Of a stretch of DNA of 49,656 nt, positions 8,937 to 18,075 are shown piece by piece. This DNA comes from Candidatus Melainabacteria bacterium (GTDB lineage: Bacteria; Cyanobacteriota; Vampirovibrionia; Gastranaerophilales; Gastranaerophilaceae): positions 1 to 49,656 of the forward strand of contig QHME01000016.1 in the NCBI GenBank assembly GCA_003258735.1, given 5' to 3'. The stretch's first letter is position 1, and every line of letters starts with the position of its first letter. The notes beneath the pieces are model-generated. The model did not search any database. It was not told the origin of the DNA and saw only the letters and a program-made list of their open reading frames with translations. Made by a program: the position numbers and the translations under genes.

Positions 8937-10192
8937 TAATTTTTCCTTTCTTGTTGGCTACTTTGTTTATATTCATCCTTTAATTGTTTTAACAAACTAT
9001 TGAGTAATTTTTCAGTCATTTTGCTTAGTGGAATTTCAAATTTTGAATTTTCTGCACTATCCAGTCCGCTATGTATTATTTCAATTTTGAATTTAGCAAA
9101 ACCGTTATAATGGATAATCAATTCACTTTGAATATCTTCATTCTGTAGGCAAAAAACACATTCAACATTGTTTGTATATTGGCTTACTGTTGTATTAGTC
9201 AATTTTGTTTCAAATTCTTTTTGAGTTCTGAAAAATACAGGGGTAATAACACTGTTCATTTTGTTAGTAAATGCCATTTTGAATAGTTTAAAATCTTTTT
9301 TATTAGAGTTGTTGTCATCATCTTCTAACCAAGAGTTTTGAATATCATGATTATTTTCTAAGCATATACTCATTGTATTATTTTGAGTTGCTGAAATTAA
9401 TCCGTCTTGTGCGTTTTTATCAAGTGTTTCAAATGATTGAATCCCAATTTTTGATAGTCCTGCTCTAATTTTAAAATCATCTCCCATTTTGTCTTGCATT
9501 TTGTTTAACAAGGCGTTTGTGCCGTCTAAATCAATGTTAGGTAGTATTATATAGAATTTGCCACCTCTTGCCACTGCGACAATGTCGTCTGCTCTTACAC
9601 TAGATTTTATGGCATTAGCAAGTCTGTTTGTTGAAATCTTAGTTTTTGTTTTTTCATCAAGTGTCAGGATTGCAAATACACCGTTTTGAATTCTTAAATT
9701 ATCAGATAAGTCAACAAAAATTTCTTTCAAATATTTATATTGGTACAAATTTGTTTTGCTATCAATTACTCCTTGTTGGTATAAAAATTTTTCGTTGCGT
9801 TCTGCTCTTTCTTTTACTGAACGTAATTTGAAACAATTTATGGTTTTGATAAGCATTTCATAGTCTTCAGAATCTGTTAGAATGTAATCATAAATTCCAT
9901 TATCATAAGCTTTTAAAATCAGCTCAGGGTTTATATCGTTTAATAATAACAATACCTCAGAATCCGGTTTTATTTCTTTTATATTCTTAATCGCTTTAAT
10001 TGTTGTGTTTTCGTCTTCGGTTTCATGCAAGATAACAACACAATATAAAGAGTTTTCAAGTGTTTTTTTTAAATTTTTAATATTAGTAACTGATATATTG
10101 TCATTTTTACGTAACAACACCAATTTTTTTAGAATTGATGTTGCTACTTCTTCATAATCTGTTATTAATAATATATTATTACTGTCAATCAT
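8936..10192 (-). CDS. Degenerate receiver plus degenerate GGDEF-like signalling protein
   Basis: 418 residues. Residues ~5-125 follow a response-regulator receiver fold (NILLITDYEE, a VLLLLND strand, NGIYDYILTD), but the phospho-acceptor Asp is missing: the strand reads CVVILHETED. Residues ~145-275 follow a diguanylate cyclase fold (DDIVAVARGGKFYIILPN), but GGDEF has become GGKFY, so cyclase activity is not expected. The remaining ~140 residues are unrecognised, with an Asp/Asn-rich linker (LEDDDNNSNKK). It starts 6 bases after the ftsX stop and overlaps the hydrolase start by one base. A ligand-binding or scaffold role at the division ABC complex is only inference. Confidence 0.65.
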   Translation of the reverse strand: MIDSNNILLITDYEEVATSILKKLVLLRKNDNISVTNIKNLKKTLENSLYCVVILHETEDENTTIKAIKNIKEIKPDSEVLLLLNDINPELILKAYDNGIYDYILTDSEDYEMLIKTINCFKLRSVKERAERNEKFLYQQGVIDSKTNLYQYKYLKEIFVDLSDNLRIQNGVFAILTLDEKTKTKISTNRLANAIKSSVRADDIVAVARGGKFYIILPNIDLDGTNALLNKMQDKMGDDFKIRAGLSKIGIQSFETLDKNAQDGLISATQNNTMSICLENNHDIQNSWLEDDDNNSNKKDFKLFKMAFTNKMNSVITPVFFRTQKEFETKLTNTTVSQYTNNVECVFCLQNEDIQSELIIHYNGFAKFKIEIIHSGLDSAENSKFEIPLSKMTEKLLNSLLKQLKDEYKQSSQQERKN

Positions 10193-10198
10193 TGATGA

Positions 10199-11098
10199 TT
10201 ATACCTGTAGGTGTTTTTTGATACACCAAAAACTACCAACTGCACCAAATAGAATACTCATTGAAAACATTACAATTAGTACAATATTTTGAGCATTAGC
10301 CGGTGATGGAATCATAAAGAATTTATGCACATTAACAAGTCCGTTTTGGATATAATTCAAAGGAAACATTGCTAATAATGAACCTGTGAAACCATAAAAT
10401 GCACCTTGCATAATGAATGGAAATCTTATGTACCAGTTACTTACGCCCATTAGTCTCATGATTTCGATTTCTTCTTTTCTTGATTGAATAACCAATTGAA
10501 TTGTGTTGTTGATAATAGTTATTGTTAATAGTGCCATTATTGCTATTACAATAAGTGTAATCGTTTTTAGAACATGGTTTACCAGTTCGATTTTTGCGGC
10601 TAAGTCTTTGGCATAACTCATATCTTCAACCGCTCTGATTTTCTTAATGTTGTCAAACACCGGTTGTAGACTTTCAGGTGAATCTACTTTTACATGAAGT
10701 GTATCAGGCAGAGGATTTTCAATATTTGGCAAACTCATTTCTGTTTTTAATTTGGACCAAGATTCAGTTTTTGGAATTACTGTAATTGTTTCGACATGTT
10801 CAATTTGTTGAATTTCTTTTTTTACTTCACTTACTTCCGCATGATTTTTTAAGTATACAGAGATTTCTAGTGCACTTCCTAATTCTTTAGAAAAAGCAGA
10901 AATAGATAATGCCGTTCTAAAACAAGCTCCAAATATCATCAAAATTGCAGCCATTGTGGTTATTATAACCACGTTAACCCAACCTGTTCTAATGATGTCG
11001 CCTAAGGTTTCTTTCCCAAGTCTATATAATATCCTTAACTCACATAGCCAATCTTTAGGTATGTGTTTTTTTACATTTGATTTTAAATTTTTATTCAT
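10199..11098 (-). CDS. ftsX: Cell division ABC transporter permease FtsX
   Basis: 299 residues with FtsX topology: a cytoplasmic N-tail, a first membrane segment (~38-60), a periplasmic domain (~65-180, containing SVYLKNHAEVSEVKKEI) and three C-terminal membrane segments; the loop motif RKEEIEIMRLMGVSNWYIRFPF is characteristic. With FtsE it regulates peptidoglycan hydrolases at the septum. The start overlaps the ftsE stop by 8 bases (ATGAATAA), which is the classic ftsE-ftsX coupling. AGGT lies four bases before the ATG. Confidence 0.93.
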   Translation of the reverse strand: MNKNLKSNVKKHIPKDWLCELRILYRLGKETLGDIIRTGWVNVVIITTMAAILMIFGACFRTALSISAFSKELGSALEISVYLKNHAEVSEVKKEIQQIEHVETITVIPKTESWSKLKTEMSLPNIENPLPDTLHVKVDSPESLQPVFDNIKKIRAVEDMSYAKDLAAKIELVNHVLKTITLIVIAIMALLTITIINNTIQLVIQSRKEEIEIMRLMGVSNWYIRFPFIMQGAFYGFTGSLLAMFPLNYIQNGLVNVHKFFMIPSPANAQNIVLIVMFSMSILFGAVGSFWCIKKHLQV

Positions 11099-11768
11099 AA
11101 GTACCTGCTTGTATGTCTCTTACTATTTCACCTTGGTCCAAGGTGATAACTCTTTTTCTAAAATAATCAACCATTGCGTTATCGTGTGTTGATACAATAA
11201 CCGTAATACCTCTTTGGTTAATTTGGTCAAGAATTTGCATAATTTCCATTGAGTTTTTCGGATCAAGGTTTCCTGTAGGCTCATCGGCAATTAATAATGG
11301 TGGTCCATTTACGATGGCTCTTGCAATACCTACCCTTTGTTGTTCGCCTCCTGATAATTCAGAAGGTTTTGCGCGCATTTTTTCGTGCAAACCAACAATT
11401 TTTAATGCTCCGTTTACTCTGGCATCAATTTCTTTGCTACTAATTCCCATTGTTCGGATAACATAAGCTACATTATCGTACACACTTTGGTTTTGTAGTA
11501 GTTTGTAATCTTGAAATACAATTCCCATGCATCTTCTTAGGTTGGGAATCTTGTTATTTGCAATATTTGCAATATTTAATCCACCAATAGAAATAACACC
11601 ACTAGTTGGTTTTTCTTCACTGTAAAGTAATTTCATCAATGTAGATTTACCTGCACCAGATGCCCCTACAATGAATACAAATTCACCTGAATGGATTTCC
11701 AAGCTTACATTTTTTAATGCATAATGGTCATTTTTGTATCTTTTTGTGACATTTTGAAATGTTATCAT
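11091..11768 (-). CDS. ftsE: Cell division ATP-binding protein FtsE
   Basis: 225 residues, a single ABC ATPase domain. Walker A GASGAGKST (35-43), Q-loop GIVFQDYKLL, signature LSGGEQQRVGIARAI (138-152), Walker B LLIADEPTGNLD (158-169) and H-loop VSTHD are all intact. It pairs with FtsX at the septum. It begins 15 bases after the transketolase C-subunit stop, so it is probably in the same transcript. Confidence 0.94.
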   Translation of the reverse strand: MITFQNVTKRYKNDHYALKNVSLEIHSGEFVFIVGASGAGKSTLMKLLYSEEKPTSGVISIGGLNIANIANNKIPNLRRCMGIVFQDYKLLQNQSVYDNVAYVIRTMGISSKEIDARVNGALKIVGLHEKMRAKPSELSGGEQQRVGIARAIVNGPPLLIADEPTGNLDPKNSMEIMQILDQINQRGITVIVSTHDNAMVDYFRKRVITLDQGEIVRDIQAGTYE

Positions 11769-11783
11769 TATTAATTTCCTTGT

Positions 11784-12737
11784 TTATTTATTTTCTTTAT
11801 AAAAACTTTTAATTCTTTCAGCCAAACTTTCTGAGTCTAATTTATAATATTTCATTAGTTCATCTGCAGTTCCGCTTTGTCCAAATTCATCGTTAACACC
11901 AATTCTTTTGATTTTCGTTGGTACGTTTTCACAACAAGCTTCACAAATTGCAGAACCAAGTCCGCCAATTATTGAATGATTTTCTACTGTTACGGCTAGA
12001 GCTGTCTTAGAAACGCTTTCTATAACGGTTTTTGTATCAAGTGGCTTAACTACAGGAATATTGATGACTTCAGCTGAAATTCCTTCTTTCTCAAGTTCAT
12101 CTGCAGCAAGCAGACATTCCGCAAGAGTTTCACCGTTTGTGAATATCGAGATATCTTTTCCCTCTTTGGTAATAACCGCATGGAGTGGATTAAATTTGTA
12201 TGTATTATCAAAAACATCAGGTACGCTACTTCTTGCAACCCTTATATAAACAGGTCCGTCATGCTCTGCTGCAAATTTTACAGCTTCCTCGCATTCTTTG
12301 CTGTCAGCAGGAACAATTACTGTCATGTTTGGAAGGTTGCGCATCAATGCAACATCTTCAAGAGCTTGGTGGGTTGCACCATCTTCACCGACAGTGATAC
12401 CTCCATGAGTACCGATTATTTTGACATTAAATTTGGGATAGCAGATGGCATTTCTTATTTGGTCATAAGTTCTGCCTGTTGCAAATACTGCGAAACTTGC
12501 AGCAAAAGGTATCTTGCCTTGTGATGCTAAGCCTGCTGCAGTTGCTACCATGTCTTGTTCTGCAATACCACAGTCAAAAAATCTGTTCGGAAATTTTTCT
12601 GCAAAAATCTTAGTTTGTGTTGAGCATGCCAAATCAGCATCCATGACAACAATTTTTTCATTAACTTCCCCAATTTGCGCTAAAGTTTTTCCGAAAGCTT
12701 TGCGCATAGGATTTTTTTTATTTCTATCTATCTTCAT
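11784..12737 (-). CDS. Transketolase C-terminal subunit (split transketolase)
   Basis: 317 residues covering the pyrimidine-binding and C-terminal domains of transketolase (RKAFGKTLAQIGE, DADLACSTQ, FFDCGIAEQDMVATAAGLA, GTHGGITVGEDGATHQALED). The thiamine diphosphate-binding N-terminal half is absent and is encoded separately at 33615-34433. Together they would interconvert pentose-phosphate-pathway sugars. GAGGA lies 6 bases before the ATG. The gene opens an operon that continues into ftsE, ftsX and two further genes. A DXS-like role is less likely because length and motifs fit the split TktB type. Confidence 0.88.
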   Translation of the reverse strand: MKIDRNKKNPMRKAFGKTLAQIGEVNEKIVVMDADLACSTQTKIFAEKFPNRFFDCGIAEQDMVATAAGLASQGKIPFAASFAVFATGRTYDQIRNAICYPKFNVKIIGTHGGITVGEDGATHQALEDVALMRNLPNMTVIVPADSKECEEAVKFAAEHDGPVYIRVARSSVPDVFDNTYKFNPLHAVITKEGKDISIFTNGETLAECLLAADELEKEGISAEVINIPVVKPLDTKTVIESVSKTALAVTVENHSIIGGLGSAICEACCENVPTKIKRIGVNDEFGQSGTADELMKYYKLDSESLAERIKSFYKENK

Positions 12738-12996
12738 CTATATCCTCAAAGTATATATAGTGTTTCGACCACTTTTTATATCCTAACAATACAATTTTAG
12801 CATAAAAATTTGTTGGTTTCCAATAAAATAACGTGTAAAAAAATGTAATATTTAAAATCCAGTAATAGTGGGCTTTTTAACTTTTAATGTAAAGTTTTAT
12901 TAAAATATAAGGCAATTTTAGCAATATTTTTCCTTCATAGGTATTTAAACGGTAGAATGGTAATAGACTCAATTTTATGTAGGAAAGGAAAAACTT

Positions 12997-14106
12997 ATGA
13001 ATCAAATTCCAAGTGTACCAATCACAAATCCATACATGGTACAACAACAGACAACATATATGCCTGTACCCCAACAACAACCGAAATTAAATGCAGTAAA
13101 CATTGAAATTAACAATCCAACAGTAGGGGCTCCTGCTAATAATGCACAATATGCACAAACTACAATGCCATATTATACATATCCACAAGCTCCTGTATAT
13201 AATTATCCACAAGCTCCTGTTCAACCATATTATCCGCCGGTAGCTCCTGTTATGCAAGCTCCTGTAGCGACAGTACAAGCTCCGCAACCGACTCAAGTAG
13301 AAGCACCTGTGGCACAAGCTCCGGCTCCTGCAGTTGTAACAGAAGTTCCACAAGCTCAAACTACAACTCCTGTAGTTCCAGCTCCGGCAGTTTCAGCTCC
13401 TGAAGCTCCAAAAGCAGAGACAACTCCTGCTGAAGCTCCAAAGGCTGCGGAAGCTCCTAAAACAGAAGCAAAACCAGAAGTAGTTCCTGCAGAAACAGTT
13501 ACTCCACAGGTTGATTTGAATTCATTTATTGCAAAATTGTCAAATCCTGATTTTGATGTTCAAGCATCAGCTATGGAAGAAATTGCTAATATGGTAAAAG
13601 AATCACCTGAAAAAGCTACTGAATTAGTAGATACAAAAGTTTTTGATGCTTTAACAAATATCATCAACTTTGACTCTAGCAAATTAGAAGGTCCTACACC
13701 AGAACAAACTGCAGCAAGAGAAAAAGTTATGAGTGGTAAAGATGTAACAGACGCTGATAAACAATTAGCTAACAAAATTACTCCACAAGAACAAGCTGAA
13801 AGAAATAAAAGCTATGCATTGTTCACATCTGCAATAATGCAAAAATTATACGGTGATGAAGTTGCAAAATTGTCAAATACAACAGTTCCTTTGACTGAAT
13901 TGCCAGGAGCAGTTACAATAGTAGACAATTTGAAAGACAACCCAAACCCAATGGTAAGAGCATCAGCAATTGAAGCTTTGAGCTATATCCAAAACCCTGC
14001 ATACAAAAAAGACTTGACAACAGTCTTCACAATTGCTCAAAATGACTCAGATCCAGGAGTAGCTGAAACAGCTAAAACAGCACTTGAAAAATTAAATCAA
14101 GTATAA
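12997..14106 (+). CDS. Pro/Ala/Gln-rich protein with C-terminal HEAT-like repeats, function unknown
   Basis: 369 residues, no signal peptide. Residues 1-~170 are low complexity, rich in Pro, Ala, Gln, Thr and Val, with recurring PQAP and EAPK units; at DNA level a 24-base unit starting TATCCACAAGCTCCTGT is tandem at 13180-13227. Residues ~175-369 are helical and end in HEAT-like repeats (NPMVRASAIEALSYIQNP, DPGVAETAKTALEKL). This suggests a disordered arm plus a protein-binding platform; I do not recognise the family. GGAAAGGA precedes the ATG by about 7 bases. It stands alone, closed by a strong terminator. A possible -10 (TAGAAT) lies about 40 bases upstream of the start; the rest of 12738-12996 shows nothing else. 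Confidence 0.8.
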   Translation: MNQIPSVPITNPYMVQQQTTYMPVPQQQPKLNAVNIEINNPTVGAPANNAQYAQTTMPYYTYPQAPVYNYPQAPVQPYYPPVAPVMQAPVATVQAPQPTQVEAPVAQAPAPAVVTEVPQAQTTTPVVPAPAVSAPEAPKAETTPAEAPKAAEAPKTEAKPEVVPAETVTPQVDLNSFIAKLSNPDFDVQASAMEEIANMVKESPEKATELVDTKVFDALTNIINFDSSKLEGPTPEQTAAREKVMSGKDVTDADKQLANKITPQEQAERNKSYALFTSAIMQKLYGDEVAKLSNTTVPLTELPGAVTIVDNLKDNPNPMVRASAIEALSYIQNPAYKKDLTTVFTIAQNDSDPGVAETAKTALEKLNQV

Positions 14107-14138
14107 TGATTTATAAGTAAAATTCCTTTCTTTAGATA

Positions 14139-14170
14139 AAATAAAGCCCCTTGCAAAAGGGGCTTTATTT
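14139..14170 (+). terminator. Strong intrinsic terminator with GCAA tetraloop
   Basis: A perfect 14-bp stem (AAATAAAGCCCCTT / AAGGGGCTTTATTT) encloses a GCAA tetraloop. It follows the HEAT-like gene by 32 bases and also faces the convergent acyltransferase gene. Confidence 0.85.
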
Positions 14171-14195
14171 AGTTTCTTAATAAGATATGAATATT

Positions 14196-14906
14196 CTAAA
14201 CTGTCTGTACTTCTTTTTTGTTTAAAGATTCAGGTATTGGTGCACAATTCTCGTAATCTGCCATTTCAGAAATTTGCTTACACCATTCGTAGGTGATTTC
14301 TTCTGTACTTAGAGTGTACGAAATTGGTTTACCTACTCTGATTGCAACGTTACGTCTAGTGAAAGGTTTTAGTTTCGGATATCCGTCCCACTTTGCAATC
14401 GCAACAGGTACAATATCAGCTTTTGCATTTTTTGCAATTACTACAAAACCTTTTCGGATGTCTTCAAGTTTTCCATACGGTCTTGTGCCACCCTGAGGAA
14501 AAATTCCTAAAGACCAACTTGTGCTGACAATGTCTCTAACAGTTTTGAATGTCGCAATTTCTGGCTTTAGTCGGTCAACAGCGAATGCGCCAAGTCTTTT
14601 TACAAGCCAACTGAGTTTTTCGTTTGGTTCAAATAATTCTTTCTTTGCCATAAATGCAATAGGACAATTTGCAGCCATTGCAACCATTGGAGGGTCAAAT
14701 ATAGATACATGATTTGCTGCATAAATATATTTACCTGATTTAGCTTTGTGTGCAGGGATGTTCTTGCGACCTTCTATTTTAAAATTATAGAATATCAGGA
14801 AAAATCCATATACAACGATATATAAAAAACTCATGTAAAAAATTGTTCTAAATATATTGTATTCTTTTGCATATCTTCGGTTGAAATTTCGTACTTCCTT
14901 GCTCAT
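14196..14906 (-). CDS. PlsC-family acyltransferase (1-acyl-glycerol-3-phosphate acyltransferase-like), first copy
   Basis: 236 residues with a membrane segment at ~21-42 and the PlsC catalytic motif NHVSIFDPP (H66, D71). The family adds a second acyl chain to lysophosphatidic acid at the inner membrane. Motif III reads FPQGGTRP (136-143), with one extra Gly compared with the FPQGTR of its neighbour, an in-frame insertion that may alter activity. It starts two bases after the stop of the second copy and has no strong site of its own beyond GGAGGT about 17 bases upstream, so it is probably translationally coupled. Confidence 0.87.
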   Translation of the reverse strand: MSKEVRNFNRRYAKEYNIFRTIFYMSFLYIVVYGFFLIFYNFKIEGRKNIPAHKAKSGKYIYAANHVSIFDPPMVAMAANCPIAFMAKKELFEPNEKLSWLVKRLGAFAVDRLKPEIATFKTVRDIVSTSWSLGIFPQGGTRPYGKLEDIRKGFVVIAKNAKADIVPVAIAKWDGYPKLKPFTRRNVAIRVGKPISYTLSTEEITYEWCKQISEMADYENCAPIPESLNKKEVQTV

Positions 14907-14908
14907 TT

Positions 14909-15595
14909 CTATTCTGCACCTCCGTTTTGCGTTTCAACTGAGTTGTCGTCTTCTACGTATTTAAACCCTGTAAGTTCTTGAATTTGTTCAATCCATTTGT
15001 CTTTTACGAGTTCTGTATTTTTATCGTAAGGAATGATTTTACCTATTTTAACAATAATTTTTCCTGTAAATGGCCATCTTTTGACTTCGTTTGTACCGAT
15101 GATACCTACAGGTAAAATGTCACATTTGGTAAGTTTTGCCAGTCCTGCAAAACCCTTGGTAACCCCTTTGATTTCTCCGGGAACTCCTCTTGTTCCTTGA
15201 GGAAACATTCCTAATACCCAATTACTGTCTTTGATTTCTTGCACTGTTTTAACTGTAGATGGTCCAAGACTTTCTCTATTTACGGCAAAAGCTCCAAGCC
15301 AGTCAATCCACCATCTCAAAAAAGGAATATCAAATAATTCTTTTTTTGCCATAAAAGAAACACTTCTTGGCATTACTGCAACCATCAACGGTGGATCAAG
15401 TGTTGATAGGTGGTTTGGACAAACGATATATTTATTATCTTTTGGTACGTTTTCAAGACCGTGAACTTCCAGTCTGTATACCAATTTTAGTCTAATCATA
15501 TAGCCGATTTTACATACAAGAAATTGGAATAATGACCTCCAAATATTGAATTGGGAGGCTTTTCTTGTAGAATATTGCTTTTTTTGTTTTGCCAT
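14909..15595 (-). CDS. PlsC-family acyltransferase, second copy
   Basis: From the ATG at 15595 (GGAGAG five bases upstream) the protein has 228 residues; a start at 15634 would add 13 residues with no supporting site. Catalytic NHLSTLDPP (H62, D67) and glycerol-phosphate-binding FPQGTR (131-136) are intact. It is clearly paralogous to the next gene (shared FMAKKELF, GAFAV, KGF blocks). Two adjacent copies could act on different lysophospholipids, or one could be the true PlsC and the other a relative; the sequence does not decide. Confidence 0.9.
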   Translation of the reverse strand: MAKQKKQYSTRKASQFNIWRSLFQFLVCKIGYMIRLKLVYRLEVHGLENVPKDNKYIVCPNHLSTLDPPLMVAVMPRSVSFMAKKELFDIPFLRWWIDWLGAFAVNRESLGPSTVKTVQEIKDSNWVLGMFPQGTRGVPGEIKGVTKGFAGLAKLTKCDILPVGIIGTNEVKRWPFTGKIIVKIGKIIPYDKNTELVKDKWIEQIQELTGFKYVEDDNSVETQNGGAE

Positions 15596-15705
15596 ATTTT
15601 CTCTCTCCATAATCTGTACCTGTATTATACACAAAAATCCTTTAGTTAGCTACTTATTAATGTATTTTTATTGTATTATTTAGAAAAATTGAAAAGGAGA
15701 GAGTT

Positions 15706-17985
15706 ATGGTTGAGTTAAAAACATCAGATAATGTTTTAGAAAATGAGTTATTTAAAAGTGTATATGATAAAACCCCAGATTATGTAAAAAATCTTAAATT
15801 GATGGATTTTTCGCAAGATGGGGAATTTTCTTTTGTTTTAAAAAAAGAACACTTGGCACCTTATGATAAAGATACAAATCCTGAAGGATTAAATTTAGAA
15901 GACTGGTTTGCCAATTATGCAAAAGAAGCAAAAGTTTCAACAGCAGGTATTCGCGGACCGCAAAATATTTTATTTCCGCAGGATACAAGATTCCCTATAA
16001 ATTTGGTAGGTATTGTCCTTGCAACTTTAGCAAAAGCACTTGTTGCAAAAGAAAAATATGCAGATAAAAGAATTATCAAAGTTGCTGGGTGTGAAGTTCG
16101 ATATAATTCTCAATTATTTTTAGATGCTATTGCGCGTATTCAAGCTGCAAACGGTATTGAAACTCTTGTACCTGTAGGTAAAAAAACTATTCCAATATGG
16201 TTAGCATCATTTTTAGCATTTAAATTGGATTTGTTGGGCGGAGAATATATCACATCTAGTCATGGAATTTCAGTTAAGAATGCTACAAAGGATTTGAATT
16301 CTCAAGGTAGTCAATATTTGCCTGAAGAATCAATGGAATTTGTTGATAAAATTCAGAAAATATTTGATGAAGTGAACAAAAATGGTTCTTATGAAATTAA
16401 AATTTCAGCAAAAGATAATCCATTAATTAATGAATCAGTTATGAAATCTATTGATGATGGTGTTGATTTATATGTAGAATACTTAAAATCAGGTGTAGCA
16501 AAAGATGTGAATTTGAGCTTGATAAAAAACTTTAAATCAAAAATTGTGATTGAAAATGTTGGAGGTTCAGCTTATCGTACTCTATCAAGGGTGTTGAAAA
16601 AGCTTGATATTGAAGATAAGTTTGTATGGTTTAACACCGAAGAAGACCCATTTTTCCATTCAATTGGTAAATATGACGTTACTCCAAAAGGAGAAAAAGC
16701 CTTCTATGACTATTCTGTCGATGCTACTGTTTTGGCTAAAAAGGCTGATGGTACAAAATTCTTCCCGGTAATAGATACTTTACATTATGATGAAAAATTA
16801 AAGCAATATCCTATCGGTACAGTAGTTCTAATTACAGATCCAGATCATGACAGATTAACGATTACACAAACTGAAAGTTCAGACAGAATCTCTGAATTAA
16901 AATCTTTGGGTATTGATTATATTGATTTTTGTGATGGTAGGGTACTTACCGTATTTACTGCAAATCAGGCATTTTTGATGTTGATGGATTTTTGGGCAAA
17001 GCAATTGAAAGTTCAAGGTTTATGGGAAAATCACCCAAGATTTATGATTAAGACAACTGCATCAGCTCTATCTTGGGATGAATGGGCTAAAAACAATGGA
17101 GTCAAGGTTGTTAATGTTCCTGTTGGGTTTAAAGAAATTGCTAATATTATGAAAAAAGTTGAATTGAAATTGAAAAACAATCCAAAGGATAACATCGTTG
17201 TTGATGATGTTTTTGGTAATTCAATTGATTTAGGGATAAATCCAAGACTTTTATTTGGCGGTGAAGAATCTGGCGGAATGATTATGGGCACTGAAGAGTT
17301 GATTAAATCTCAACATGGCAGATGTGCTGTTGCAATGAGAGAAAAAAGTGCAACAGAGGCTATAGTTGTCGCATCAGCTCTTGTTTCAAAATTGGCAGAA
17401 TCAGGGATTTATTTGTCTCAATATTTGAAAGAAGTATTTTCTGATAATAATATTATCGGCAAATTTGATACTCGTGTAGATATTGCATACTATAATGAAT
17501 CCGAACCGGATATAAATAAGTTGAAAGAGGCTAAAATTACAGGTGAAGCATTGAGAACAAAAAATGATATGTTCTACTTGTCAATGGCGATTGCAAAACG
17601 TCAAGAGCTTATCTCTCTGAACGATATAAAAGCGGTCTTAAATGATAATTTTAATAAGGATGGTTTAAGTTTTGATAGTTTAAAATCAATCAAGTTTGTA
17701 GGTGATGGTACATATTTGGAATTTGATGATAAATACATTGAAATCAGACCATCAGGAACAGATGCCAAGACAAAAGCTTATGGTGGCGGACTTGATAAAT
17801 CTGAGATTGAAAAATATGCAACAGTTTTAGGAAATTATTCAGGTGATAGAACTAAGAAACACATTGAATTGATTCCGGAAAAAGCCTACGAAAATTGTAA
17901 ACAAGATGCAATGGATTATTATTTGGCGTTTGTAGATAAAGATGCTAATAATGAGCCGTTTGTAGTTCCTGAATATGATTTTTAA
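15706..17985 (+). CDS. Alpha-D-phosphohexomutase (phosphoglucomutase/phosphomannomutase-like), long variant
   Basis: 759 residues, much longer than the usual 450-600. Family landmarks are present in order: TAGIRG (79-84), serine loop TSSHGIS (183-189, probable phosphoserine S185), metal loop DPDHDR (378-383), sugar loop GGEESGG (~518-524) and phosphate loop RPSGTD (681-686). The serine loop departs from the usual TASHNP by lacking the NP pair. The enzyme should move phosphate between C1 and C6 of a hexose; which sugar is not evident. AAGGAGAG lies upstream of the ATG. It is monocistronic, followed by a terminator. Confidence 0.85.
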   Translation: MVELKTSDNVLENELFKSVYDKTPDYVKNLKLMDFSQDGEFSFVLKKEHLAPYDKDTNPEGLNLEDWFANYAKEAKVSTAGIRGPQNILFPQDTRFPINLVGIVLATLAKALVAKEKYADKRIIKVAGCEVRYNSQLFLDAIARIQAANGIETLVPVGKKTIPIWLASFLAFKLDLLGGEYITSSHGISVKNATKDLNSQGSQYLPEESMEFVDKIQKIFDEVNKNGSYEIKISAKDNPLINESVMKSIDDGVDLYVEYLKSGVAKDVNLSLIKNFKSKIVIENVGGSAYRTLSRVLKKLDIEDKFVWFNTEEDPFFHSIGKYDVTPKGEKAFYDYSVDATVLAKKADGTKFFPVIDTLHYDEKLKQYPIGTVVLITDPDHDRLTITQTESSDRISELKSLGIDYIDFCDGRVLTVFTANQAFLMLMDFWAKQLKVQGLWENHPRFMIKTTASALSWDEWAKNNGVKVVNVPVGFKEIANIMKKVELKLKNNPKDNIVVDDVFGNSIDLGINPRLLFGGEESGGMIMGTEELIKSQHGRCAVAMREKSATEAIVVASALVSKLAESGIYLSQYLKEVFSDNNIIGKFDTRVDIAYYNESEPDINKLKEAKITGEALRTKNDMFYLSMAIAKRQELISLNDIKAVLNDNFNKDGLSFDSLKSIKFVGDGTYLEFDDKYIEIRPSGTDAKTKAYGGGLDKSEIEKYATVLGNYSGDRTKKHIELIPEKAYENCKQDAMDYYLAFVDKDANNEPFVVPEYDF

Positions 17986-18005
17986 CTTAACATTTTGATA
18001 AAATT

Positions 18006-18034
18006 GACCTTGAACTTGTTTCAGGGTCTTTTTT
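18006..18034 (+). terminator. Intrinsic terminator of the phosphohexomutase gene
   Basis: Stem GACCTTGAA / TTCAGGGTC (one G-T wobble), loop CTTGT, then six T residues, 20 bases after the stop codon. Confidence 0.85.
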
Positions 18035-18075
18035 ATTATACAATTTACCTACGAAGATATTAAAAAGAGGTTGAT

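Noticed and set aside
12200..12524. Plus-strand open frames inside the transketolase C-subunit gene
   Set aside because: Antisense to an intact conserved enzyme gene, with no ribosome-binding site or recognisable protein.
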